Source of the DNA: JAUILA01 sp964563925
GTDB lineage: Bacteria; Bacteroidota; Bacteroidia; Cytophagales; Cyclobacteriaceae
Direction of reading: 5' to 3'
Length of the DNA: 11,276 bases
NCBI GenBank assembly: GCA_964563925.1
Contig: CAZLZD010000083.1
Span: forward strand, 1-11,276
Position numbers and translations under genes: made by a program. The first letter of the stretch is position 1. Each line of letters starts with the position of its first letter. The notes beneath the pieces are model-generated. The model was not told where the DNA came from. It saw only the letters and a list, made by a program, of their open reading frames with translations, and searched no databases. Positions 1 through 6,284 of the stretch are shown piece after piece.

Positions 1-1
1 C

Positions 2-175
2 AATCAGTTATTGGCTATCTATATGCAAAGCCATCAGGAGCGTTACGAAAATTTTCTGAAACATTATTCCGACCTGACCCAGCGAATTCCTCAATACCTG
101 ATTGCTTCCTATGTGGGAGTTAAACCTGAATCCTTAAGCCGAATCAGAAGAAGATTCACCCGGGGCATTTCTTAA
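2..175 (+). CDS. Crp/Fnr-family transcriptional regulator, C-terminal fragment (partial at window edge)
   Basis: Reading frame 2 is open from the left edge to a TAA at 173-175 and gives 57 residues; the start lies outside the window. The stretch RIPQYLIASYVGVKPESLSR followed by a basic R-I-R-R-R-F tail is the typical end of the winged helix-turn-helix in Bacteroidota Crp/Fnr-type regulators: the first helix (Q-Y-L-I-A-S-Y), the turn (V-G-V) and the recognition helix (K-P-E-S-L-S-R). The preceding Y-E-N-F-L-K-H-Y-S-D-L segment matches the helix before the HTH, where these proteins often read R-Y-x-x-L-L. By family knowledge the missing N-terminal part would be a cyclic-nucleotide-binding-like beta-barrel that senses an unknown signal. 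The effector and target genes cannot be inferred. The family call rests on the HTH alone. Confidence 0.8.
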   Translation, partial: NQLLAIYMQSHQERYENFLKHYSDLTQRIPQYLIASYVGVKPESLSRIRRRFTRGIS

Positions 176-239
176 CATGGGTTAACCAGGTCATTGATCC
201 TCTTTGGTTAAATTGTATTTGACCAACGATCCTAATACC

Positions 240-635
240 ATGAAAGAGTTAACGAAACCCCTTGTGATTATTCGATGGATTGCACGCATCTCAGGCACAT
301 TAATGCTCATGTTCTTTCTGTTTTTTCTTTTAGCCCACATTTTTGGAGATCAGGACCACAAAGGTGGCGGGTTCTCAGATACAAGAGAGCTTATTACATT
401 CATTTTCTTCCCGCTTAGTTATATTGCCGGCTTATCAGTCGCATTGAAGTGGGAAGGTACAGGAAGTTTAATATCACTTATCGGGATGACAGGCTTATTT
501 GTGCTTCGTCCTGATCTCCTAACCAATCCTTATATTCTTATGCCTGCTTTGCCCACTATCCTGTATGCCATTTATTGGTATGCCAGGAATAAGGAGAAAA
601 TTCGTGCCACGCATGACACGGGATTTACACAATGA
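240..635 (+). CDS. Small four-helix integral membrane protein, function unknown
   Basis: This 131-residue hydrophobic protein has four predicted membrane segments at about residues 15-34, 51-70, 73-90 and 96-114. A short polar, glycine-rich loop (D-Q-D-H-K-G-G-G) separates the first two, and a basic tail (R-N-K-E-K-I-R) follows the last. The pattern R-W-I-A-R near the N-terminus and A-L-K-W-E-G between helices 2 and 3 resembles small uncharacterised membrane proteins found widely in bacteria, possibly the DUF7670 type; I recall that only from general knowledge. I chose ATG 240 because residues before it, reached from a TTG at 204, are polar and overlap an inverted repeat. There is no clear Shine-Dalgarno site, which is normal for Bacteroidota. 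The gene follows the Crp/Fnr gene by 64 nt on the same strand and could be read with it. No function is assigned. Confidence 0.7.
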   Translation: MKELTKPLVIIRWIARISGTLMLMFFLFFLLAHIFGDQDHKGGGFSDTRELITFIFFPLSYIAGLSVALKWEGTGSLISLIGMTGLFVLRPDLLTNPYILMPALPTILYAIYWYARNKEKIRATHDTGFTQ

Positions 636-706
636 GATCTTCAATCAGCACATGATGGAAATAAATGCAATTTAATTTTGGAAATAAAACGTGCAGAAAT
701 AAATTT

Positions 707-889
707 TCAATCGAGTAATGCTTCATAAACAAGCTTGCTGAATTGACCACTCAGTTCGCCGGCACCCTGTGACTGAGTCCAGAACAGCACGACCATATCG
801 GCTTTCGGGTCGACCCACCAATAGACACCACTCGATCCTCCCCAGGCGTAGGTGCCGGGCCTTTCAGGGGTGCTGTTATTGTTTAACAA
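707..889 (-). pseudogene. Remnant of a class C beta-lactamase-family serine hydrolase (C-terminal end only)
   Basis: The minus strand encodes about 60 residues ending at a TGA (707-709). The segment GTYAWGGSSGVYWWVDPKAD, followed by M-V-V-L-F-W-T-Q-S-Q, matches the C-terminal strands of the beta-lactamase/esterase family (class C, serine hydrolase), where a W-G-G strand takes the place of the KTG motif and is followed by an aromatic-x-W-x-D-P-K hairpin. Full-length members are about 350-450 residues and carry an S-x-x-K nucleophile and a Y-x-N motif; neither is present here. Upstream in this frame there is no ATG, only a TTG at 889, and an in-frame TAA at 917-919. A second frame (about 960 to 888) is open for 26 codons and may be a frameshifted piece of the same gene. 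Only 131 nt separate the remnant from the stop of the beta-helix gene, so the catalytic two-thirds is gone. It is almost certainly non-functional. Confidence 0.72.
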
Positions 890-1020
890 AGATATCCGGG
901 AAACCTTTCGGAAAGATTATATCCGGAATTGATGAATTTCTCAATGCCTACAGGCACTGAAGCCGTCTTCTTCTAAAAATACTCTTTCTGCGCAAACAGA
1001 CAATCTATCTGCACCAGAAA

Positions 1021-2475
1021 TTACTCCTTAAATTTCATATGCCTGTCATAATCTGCCATCGCTGAACTCTCGCCTAAGCCGCTGTGTACATTCAGGTTAG
1101 GTTTCTCACACATTTCCCAGTTTTTCACCGTGTTGTCTCCAAGGTCCATTATCATGTTACAAAAAGAGGTACCGTTTCCTCCTGGGAATTTCATTTCAAA
1201 TACCTCATTATGATGCGTATCGCCCCTCAACCAGACTGCACCAGGTCCGCCGGGTGTCTCAGTGGACCAGCCGGGAAGGCCGCTTTCCCTGAAGTCATTC
1301 TGAAATACCGTATTCCAGGAAGAAGCGCCAGAAAGTCCGACGGCAGTTCCAAAGCTGGAAATATCTGAAAATGTATTATTCGTTATTCTGGCATGATGCA
1401 CATTCCACAGGAATAATGAAGCAAACCACTTAGCATTGGAAAATTGGTTCTCATTAATTCTCAACCCCGAATTGATATCAGAAAAAATCATCCCCGTTGC
1501 CCATCCTGCACTATGATTCGAAACGTGCATATTCGAAATATTCACCCACGAGTCTGAGATGTTGCGTGCGACAATACCATATCCGACATTGCTGGCATAA
1601 ACATTTTTAATATCGATTTCAGATCCATCCGTGAAAGCCATAAACAACAAAGCGTTATTCGCAACATTCTCAACACTTACATTCTTAATGACCATGTTGC
1701 CTTTTGTAGGTCTGGGGGGAAATTCCACACTTGGTGGGTTTGCCCAGGGCATAACATGTATTCCCCAGCCTGCATTAAAACCCGACAGGTTTCCATAGGC
1801 ACTGGATTCTTTGCCCTCCAGATGGACATTTTCAATGATCGTATTGTGCTCTCCCCCAACGATTTCTATGATCGTCCAGATATAGGATCCATCATTATTA
1901 TACGCGTCTTTAAAAATATCGGTGGGCTGGTCATCCCTGACCAAAATCGACAGGTTTTTAATGGCCACATCACCCACTGAAAAATCCAGTTGAAATACAG
2001 CTGAAGCCAACGGGGACCAGGGGTAAATATAGGTCCAGATGGGAGAATAGGCCGGAGTAAATCCTACGGCCGCGGATTGCCTGCCGGCATGTATTAGTGT
2101 TTTCTCTTTACCTTCGCCGGTAACCGTTCCGTTAAATCCGTCAATGACAATATTACTGCTTACATAGAAATGGTCTGTGGAACCATTATTCTGATCAGTC
2201 AGATAAACGGTACCTCCCGAACTCTTCACCGTATTCATCGCCTCGGTAATATTAGCAGCATCGGTCACCCCGGTGATATCTCCACTTGGGGCTATGAGAA
2301 TGGCGTCTGACGCCATTTGACTTATTAAATCGTTACCCAGATTCCCGATTTTCATAGATCTGGCCTGGGCGGAATAAATGTCTTCATTTATTTCATCAAC
2401 CGTATCGGTCGAGCATGAACAGATTAAGCAAATACACATTGTATATGCCAGTAATTTACGTTTTGAAGCAACCAT
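1021..2475 (-). CDS. Right-handed parallel beta-helix repeat lipoprotein
   Basis: The protein has 484 residues from ATG 2475 to TAA 1021-1023. I preferred this start over a TTG 48 nt upstream because it puts a short basic n-region (M-V-A-S-K-R-K) directly before the hydrophobic core and an I-C-S-C lipobox with the lipidated Cys at residue 21. This predicts an outer-membrane lipoprotein. Residues ~70-130 resemble the N-terminal cap of pectate-lyase-like folds (D-A-A-N-I-T-E-A-M, G-G-T-V-Y-L, then an I-D-G-F-N-G-T-V-T-G-E-G strand). From ~165 to ~430 there are repeated rungs of the form N-x-x-I/V-x-N-V-x-(V/L/A)-x-N/E, for example N-T-I-I-E-N-V, N-M-V-I-K-N-V-S-V, E-I-D-I-K-N-V and A-R-I-T-N-N-T-F, typical of PbH1 repeats. 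The fold is used by polysaccharide lyases, GH28-like hydrolases, epimerases and adhesins. No catalytic set can be named from sequence, so the activity is open. Cys439 and Cys456 could form a disulfide near the C-terminus. Confidence 0.83.
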   Translation of the reverse strand: MVASKRKLLAYTMCICLICSCSTDTVDEINEDIYSAQARSMKIGNLGNDLISQMASDAILIAPSGDITGVTDAANITEAMNTVKSSGGTVYLTDQNNGSTDHFYVSSNIVIDGFNGTVTGEGKEKTLIHAGRQSAAVGFTPAYSPIWTYIYPWSPLASAVFQLDFSVGDVAIKNLSILVRDDQPTDIFKDAYNNDGSYIWTIIEIVGGEHNTIIENVHLEGKESSAYGNLSGFNAGWGIHVMPWANPPSVEFPPRPTKGNMVIKNVSVENVANNALLFMAFTDGSEIDIKNVYASNVGYGIVARNISDSWVNISNMHVSNHSAGWATGMIFSDINSGLRINENQFSNAKWFASLFLWNVHHARITNNTFSDISSFGTAVGLSGASSWNTVFQNDFRESGLPGWSTETPGGPGAVWLRGDTHHNEVFEMKFPGGNGTSFCNMIMDLGDNTVKNWEMCEKPNLNVHSGLGESSAMADYDRHMKFKE

Positions 2476-2912
2476 GATTGTAAAGGTTAGAAGGTTGTAA
2501 AATTTTGAGGTTTCGGCTGACAAGCATATTAATCCTTAAAGTGCTGATCATCAGTCATTTTACAGATATTATATATTTTTAAACACAATGAGAATGACGG
2601 ACGTCATTACCTCCGGGGTATTACATCATAGCATTTAGAAACCCAAAAATTATATCACCTGCCTGCGGGTCCTTCCATCGTCCGCTGCAACTCATTGATT
2701 CCTTAACAGGCTTGACTTGTATTGGTCAGGGGCAAGTTCTATCTTTCTGAATTGTTCACCCATATATTGACATATCTATAACGCCATAGACAACAGGATG
2801 AGCAAAGGAACAGGATTTGCCGGGCTGGGGAAGCATCATGCCGAATCCGCGGTCTCTGTAAAAAGACCAATTCTACGAACCGTGATCTGAGGAAAACGAA
2901 TTTGGAAACGCA
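2476..2912. other. Divergent intergenic region between the beta-helix lipoprotein and VOC genes
   Basis: This 437-bp stretch separates two diverging genes and should hold both promoters. The half nearest the beta-helix gene is AT-rich (the run around 2565-2585 is almost pure A/T) and carries two inverted repeats: a perfect 7-bp one at 2593-2608 and a smaller CTGAT-c-ATCAG at 2544-2554. The half nearest the VOC gene is richer in G/C and holds a 30-codon open stretch (2798-2890, ATG to TGA) ending 22 nt before the VOC start; it resembles nothing I know and lacks a convincing ribosome site. I found no clear -33/-7 Bacteroidota promoter match, RNA gene or riboswitch fold here. Confidence 0.5.
2593..2608. 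promoter_or_regulatory. Perfect 16-bp palindrome, candidate operator
   Basis: The sequence AATGACGgaCGTCATT is a perfect inverted repeat with 7-bp arms and a 2-bp centre. It lies 118 bp upstream of the beta-helix start and 305 bp upstream of the VOC start, next to a very AT-rich stretch that could be the promoter of the minus-strand gene. The size and symmetry suit a dimeric HTH regulator site. A further GTCATT half-site lies at 2554-2559. Which protein binds, and whether anything does, is inference only. Confidence 0.4.
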
Positions 2913-3356
2913 ATGGCATTAGAGAAATTAAAAAGAATGGACAATGTGGGCATCGTTGTGAATTCACTTGATGATGCCATCGCCTTTTTCACTGAATTAG
3001 GACTGAAGCTTGAAGGACGTACCATTATTGAGGGAGAATGGGCGGGAAGTGTGACGGGTTTGGATTCACAGAAAGTGGAGATAGCCATGATGGCCACCCC
3101 CGATGGACACAGCCGGCTTGAACTTTCACGATTTATTACCCCTGGCGCAGTCGCCGATCATCGAATATCCCCCATAAACTCACTGGGATATCTGCGTGTG
3201 ATGTTCACCGTAAGTGATATCGACGAAACGGTTAAAAATCTTGAAAAACTAGGCGCCCTCCTTGTCGGGGAAATTGTTCAGTATCAGGACACTTACAGGC
3301 TTTGCTATATCCGTGGTATTGAAGGTATTCTAATCGGGCTGGCAGAGGAACTCTGA
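2913..3356 (+). CDS. VOC-family (glyoxalase/bleomycin-resistance/dioxygenase fold) protein
   Basis: The protein has 147 residues, a normal length for a single VOC domain made of two beta-alpha-beta-beta-beta modules. Module 1 runs from residues ~8-72 (N-V-G-I-V-V-N-S-L-D-D-A-I-A-F-F-T-E-L-G-L, ending S-R-L-E-L-S-R-F) and module 2 from ~91-146 (L-R-V-M-F-T-V-S-D-I-D-E-T-V, ending C-Y-I-R-G-I-E-G-I-L-I-G-L-A-E). In metal-dependent VOC enzymes the ligands are His/Glu at four equivalent strand positions. Here only Glu70 is evident: the first His position reads Asn11, the second-module His reads Arg95, and the terminal Glu reads Gly142. From memory, many close relatives share these changes, so this looks like a subfamily trait and not decay. 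Metal binding is therefore doubtful and the substrate unknown. It converges with the aldehyde dehydrogenase gene across 26 nt. The start is the only ATG that keeps the first strand intact. Confidence 0.85.
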   Translation: MALEKLKRMDNVGIVVNSLDDAIAFFTELGLKLEGRTIIEGEWAGSVTGLDSQKVEIAMMATPDGHSRLELSRFITPGAVADHRISPINSLGYLRVMFTVSDIDETVKNLEKLGALLVGEIVQYQDTYRLCYIRGIEGILIGLAEEL

Positions 3357-3382
3357 CAATAGCGATCGCGGCACCTGGTCTC

Positions 3383-4777
3383 CTAGCCCACAATTGATTT
3401 AACATTTACAAATTCCCGGACGCCAAAACCGCCGTGTTCCCGGCCATATCCGGAATCCTTCACACCGCCAAATGGCATGTCAGGTTGTGCCAGTCCAAAC
3501 TGGTTAATGAATACCATCCCGGTGTCGAAATGTATTTTCGCCAGTTCGTGCGCCTTCTCCACATTCTCCGAAAATATCGCACCACCCAGTCCGAAGCGAC
3601 TGTCATTAGCGATCCGAAAGGCGTCTTCGGTATCACTGGCACGGATCAATGAGGCAACCGGACCAAACAGTTCGTCATCATAGGCCGGTTGTCCGGAAGT
3701 TACCTCTTCCAGAACGGTTGCCGGGTAGAAATAGCCCGGTCCTTCGGGTATAACTCCTCCACAGAGTACATTGGCACCTTTCTGCACGCTCTTCTGTACC
3801 TGGTCGTGAAGTTTTTCACGAAGATCTTTCCGGGCCATAGGACCTAGCCTCGCCTCCTCTCCCATGGGATCACCATAATTGAGTGATTTCATCTTCTCTA
3901 CAAACGCATCCCGGAATTTGTCATAGACAGCATCTACTACAATAAAGCGTTTTGCCGCAATGCAAGTTTCCCCGTTATTATAGACCCGGCCCATGACGCA
4001 GGCCTTAACCGCTTTTTCGATGTCTGCATCTTCCAGTACAATGTATGCATCATTGGATCCGAGCTCGAGTACTGTTTTTTTAAGCTCTTTGCCTGCTTTC
4101 TCACCGATGATCGATCCGGCGCCCGGACTGCCGGTCAGGGTTACACCACGGACAAGCTCATGCGCAATCACATCGTCGGACTGATCGTGGTCGATTCTCA
4201 GAACGGTAAAGAGGTTTTCAGGCAATCCCGCTTCCCGGAAGATGCGTTCCAGTAACAACGCAGTACCGGTAACAATCTCCGCATGCTTTAACAATACGCC
4301 ATTGCCTGCCATCAGGTTAGCAATCGCGTAACGGATCACCTGATAGGCCGGGAAATTCCAGGGCTGTATTCCATAAATTACACCGATTGGCGAATAGGTA
4401 ATCGTTCCCTGTCCGCCATCTGCCAACTCCCGCTTTTCGTCTTTTAACCGCTCCGGTCCGTTTTCAGCAGTGTACTCGCATATAGCAGAGCACAAGTCAA
4501 CCTCCTGTCCACTTTGTTTCAGGAGTTTACCCATTTCGCCGGTCATGGTCCTGGTAAGCTCTTCCTTATTCTTTTGCAGTTGCTCCCCGATGCTTGCAAT
4601 TATTTCCGCACGTTCCCGGGCAGGCTTAGTCTTCCATTTCTGGAAAGCCTCATGGCAGGCACGGATGGCCTCATTCACCTGGCTGTCTGTCATTTTCTCA
4701 TACTGCCTTAGTTCCTCACCCGTCGCCGGATTTATAGTTACCAAAGACTCCTGTTCAACTATCGTTTCGTCTGACAT
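3383..4777 (-). CDS. NAD(P)-dependent aldehyde dehydrogenase, succinate-semialdehyde dehydrogenase-like
   Basis: The protein has 464 residues, full length for the compact ALDH class typified by the E. coli Sad/YneI succinate-semialdehyde dehydrogenases. It oxidises an aldehyde to its acid with NAD(P)+. Key features are all present: the P-W-N-F-P motif with Asn141 that stabilises the oxyanion; Lys164 of the cofactor site; L-T-G-S at 214-217; the general base Glu238 in L-E-L-G; the nucleophile Cys272 in N-N-G-E-T-C-I-A-A-K-R; E-L-F-G-P at 369-373; and the C-terminal P-F-G-G-V-K-D-S-G-Y-G-R-E-H-G segment. The motif after Glu238 reads L-G-S-N-D where many ALDHs read L-G-G-x-x; I believe this is common in Bacteroidota homologues. 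Succinate semialdehyde (GABA breakdown) is the usual annotation, but no aminotransferase or GABA gene lies nearby, so another short-chain aldehyde is possible. It is probably cytoplasmic and monocistronic, transcribed divergently from the NTF2-like lipoprotein. Confidence 0.9.
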   Translation of the reverse strand: MSDETIVEQESLVTINPATGEELRQYEKMTDSQVNEAIRACHEAFQKWKTKPARERAEIIASIGEQLQKNKEELTRTMTGEMGKLLKQSGQEVDLCSAICEYTAENGPERLKDEKRELADGGQGTITYSPIGVIYGIQPWNFPAYQVIRYAIANLMAGNGVLLKHAEIVTGTALLLERIFREAGLPENLFTVLRIDHDQSDDVIAHELVRGVTLTGSPGAGSIIGEKAGKELKKTVLELGSNDAYIVLEDADIEKAVKACVMGRVYNNGETCIAAKRFIVVDAVYDKFRDAFVEKMKSLNYGDPMGEEARLGPMARKDLREKLHDQVQKSVQKGANVLCGGVIPEGPGYFYPATVLEEVTSGQPAYDDELFGPVASLIRASDTEDAFRIANDSRFGLGGAIFSENVEKAHELAKIHFDTGMVFINQFGLAQPDMPFGGVKDSGYGREHGGFGVREFVNVKSIVG

Positions 4778-4819
4778 ATCTTAATTGCTTTAGTTCTGTT
4801 TTATATACCTCTAACAGGG

Positions 4820-4830
4820 TACCCCGGGTA
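4820..4830. promoter_or_regulatory. Small GC-rich inverted repeat in the divergent promoter region
   Basis: TACCC-c-GGGTA is a perfect 5-bp inverted repeat with a 1-nt centre, overlapping a GGGTACCC palindrome. It stands out as the only GC-rich patch in the AT-rich 176-bp region between the aldehyde dehydrogenase and the NTF2-like lipoprotein starts, 43 nt upstream of the dehydrogenase ATG. It could be an operator for one or both genes; the arms are short and chance is a real alternative. Confidence 0.25.
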
Positions 4831-4953
4831 GGATGTTATGGCAATACCGATGTATTTACAATTAAGGGTGTATCAGGAGAAGCTTTCGAGATATTCTGAT
4901 TTCTTTCTTATTATTAGTGAAATTCTCGATGTGCCTTTCAAATTATTTGACCA

Positions 4954-5439
4954 ATGAATAAAAGCTATTTGTTCCCGTTATTTATCCTGCTGATGACTTT
5001 ATCATCCTGTAATGACTCTCTCACCCGCGATGAAAAGCAATCCATCAAAGCTGAATTGGCAGATGAGGTTGCTGATTTCTATACGTACAAGCAGGAATCA
5101 CATGTGCAAAAATTAAGTAAAATCTACTGGGACGATGAGGAATTCATGACCGTGAATGACACAGATTTTTACAATTACGAAAGTCTGATGGCGGCTACGG
5201 CCGAAGGGGTTAAATCGGTGCTGGAGTTCAAACTGGACAGTGAGCATATGGATTACCAGTTTATTGACCAGAACAATGTACTCGTAATCGTGAGGGGCAG
5301 GCTTTATGTGCTGCTGACAGATTCAACGCGCGTAACCTATGATCCCTATGTCTGCTCCATGCTATTTAAAAAGATCGATAAGGACTGGAAGGTCGCGTAC
5401 TTTCAACAGACCACAGAAATTGCCTCTTCTGAAAATTAA
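4954..5439 (+). CDS. Small lipoprotein with NTF2/SnoaL-like domain
   Basis: The 161-residue protein begins with a type II signal peptide (M-N-K-S-Y-L-F-P-L-F-I-L-L-M) and an L-S-S-C lipobox, with Cys19 the predicted lipidation site. The mature part starts with a helix (R-D-E-K-Q-S-I-K-A-E-L-A-D-E-V-A-D-F-Y), continues through Y-N-Y-E-S-L-M-A-A-T-A-E-G-V-K-S-V and ends in alternating strands (V-L-V-I-V-R-G-R-L-Y, then V-C-S-M-L-F-K-K-I-D-K-D-W-K-V-A-Y-F-Q-Q-T). A long N-terminal helix, a central helix and a final sheet ending in G/D-x-W-K-V/I are the hallmarks of the NTF2-like cone fold (SnoaL/DUF4440 type). Such proteins bind or turn over small ligands, but there is no visible catalytic pair, so no reaction is proposed. 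It is probably membrane-anchored, in the periplasm or at the outer membrane. Start ATG 4954 is fixed by the signal peptide. Confidence 0.75.
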   Translation: MNKSYLFPLFILLMTLSSCNDSLTRDEKQSIKAELADEVADFYTYKQESHVQKLSKIYWDDEEFMTVNDTDFYNYESLMAATAEGVKSVLEFKLDSEHMDYQFIDQNNVLVIVRGRLYVLLTDSTRVTYDPYVCSMLFKKIDKDWKVAYFQQTTEIASSEN

Positions 5440-5597
5440 TCCGAAAGCAGGCTATTCAAAAGGGCTTAATGACCCTCGCCTTAAATTAGCTTATCTGCAG
5501 CAAATCAGTATATTACATGGCGGATTGATGATCCTGTCCGTTAAACTGGCTTTATGAACAACGCCCAATCAGGTTCCCTGCACTCTTCATAAAAAAA

Positions 5598-5616
5598 GTA
5601 TTACATTGAGTAATAC
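5598..5616. promoter_or_regulatory. Perfect inverted repeat with flanking A-tract (operator or minus-strand terminator)
   Basis: GTATTACattgaGTAATAC is a perfect 7-bp inverted repeat with a 5-nt loop, in the 240-bp gap between the NTF2-like lipoprotein and the next gene, 63 nt upstream of ATG 5680. On the plus strand it is preceded by a run of seven A. Read on the minus strand it is a hairpin followed by seven T, the form of an intrinsic terminator, though the stem is AT-rich and weak. It could equally be an operator for the 5680 gene. The symmetry is certain; the role is not. The rest of the gap shows nothing else I can support. Confidence 0.35.
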
Positions 5617-5679
5617 ACAGACGAAATGTGAAGAATTTTCCAGGCCTGGTGCCAGTGTTAAACATCAATTTGTAAGAAT

Positions 5680-6177
5680 ATGAACTATGAACTTATCATC
5701 AATTCGGTAGCCAGCATCGGTGTCATCCTGTCCGTATTTTTCCTGGCTTTTCAAATCAGGAAAAACACCACCGCCGTAAAGGCCAATTACTCAGACTCAC
5801 TCAACAGGACCAATATGGAATTTTTGAGGCAAATGATTGAGAAGCCTGAATTGGGTGACCTGATGGAGAAGGCAGTGAACAACTGGGCTGACATGGATGA
5901 GAATGATAAACGGGTCACTAATTATATGTTCATTCAGCTTTTCAGGCACTGGGAGAACATGTTTTACCAGCACAAGCTTTCTGTATTGGACAAACGGCTA
6001 TGGGCAAGTCATTACAATACGATGATCGGTTATTTTCATCATACCGGCACCCAGGAATGGTGGGTACATCGTCGTGTGGCATTTGCCAGGGATTTCAGGG
6101 ATTTCCTGGAAAATTCTCCGGAACCTGAAAAGGTATACCCTACAATTAAGGACCTGGAAAAACCCACTCCCGCGTAA
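5680..6177 (+). CDS. Membrane-anchored protein of unknown function, single N-terminal TM helix
   Basis: The protein has 165 residues, with one hydrophobic segment at about residues 8-25 (S-V-A-S-I-G-V-I-L-S-V-F-F-L-A-F-Q-I) followed by R-K-N-T-T-A-V-K. The basic stretch after the helix suggests that most of the protein lies in the cytoplasm. The remainder is helical and rich in aromatics: E-F-L-R-Q-M-I-E-K-P-E-L-G-D-L-M, then F-I-Q-L-F-R-H-W-E-N-M-F-Y-Q-H, L-W-A-S-H-Y-N-T-M-I-G-Y-F and W-W-V-H-R-R-V-A-F-A-R-D-F-R-D-F-L. I recognise this layout (short TM, Q-I-R-K/R-N-T, a helix with F-x-x-x-E-N-x-F/Y-Y-Q, and a late W-W) as a recurrent uncharacterised family in marine and soil bacteria, but know of no assigned function. 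It stands alone, converging with susD across 107 nt. Confidence 0.7.
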   Translation: MNYELIINSVASIGVILSVFFLAFQIRKNTTAVKANYSDSLNRTNMEFLRQMIEKPELGDLMEKAVNNWADMDENDKRVTNYMFIQLFRHWENMFYQHKLSVLDKRLWASHYNTMIGYFHHTGTQEWWVHRRVAFARDFRDFLENSPEPEKVYPTIKDLEKPTPA

Positions 6178-6220
6178 CACTCGGCCGGAGTGAAAATTCG
6201 GGAAGTCAAATAAGGGGGTG

Positions 6221-6255
6221 TAAAAAGTAAGCCCTGGAAGATAACTCCCAGGGCT
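6221..6255 (-). terminator. Rho-independent terminator of the susC-susD operon
   Basis: An 8-bp perfect stem AGCCCTGG (6230-6237) / CCAGGGCT (6248-6255) encloses a 10-nt loop. Read on the minus strand the hairpin begins 30 nt after the susD stop and is followed by T-T-A-C-T-T-T-T-T, a short T-tract at 6222-6226. On the plus strand there is no T-tract after the hairpin, so it serves the minus-strand operon first; it may still hinder read-through from the convergent gene ending at 6177. A smaller repeat CACTC-ggccg-GAGTG (6178-6192) sits directly after that gene's stop but lacks a T-run. Confidence 0.6.
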
Positions 6256-6284
6256 CAGTAATTCAACGTCTGTTCTTATTTTGA

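Noticed and set aside
204..239. TTG 204 as the start of the four-helix membrane protein
   Set aside because: It would add 12 polar residues unlike the family's usual short cytoplasmic lead and overlaps an inverted repeat; ATG 240 is simpler.
2476..2523. TTG 2523 as the start of the beta-helix lipoprotein
   Set aside because: It would place 16 extra residues before the basic n-region of the lipoprotein signal peptide; ATG 2475 gives a standard signal sequence.
3362..3369. GCGATCGC octamer, identical to the HIP1 motif of cyanobacteria, in the convergent gap between the VOC and ALDH genes
   Set aside because: Single occurrence noticed, in a genome that is clearly Bacteroidota by gene content; an 8-bp palindrome is expected by chance and it lacks a terminator T-tract.
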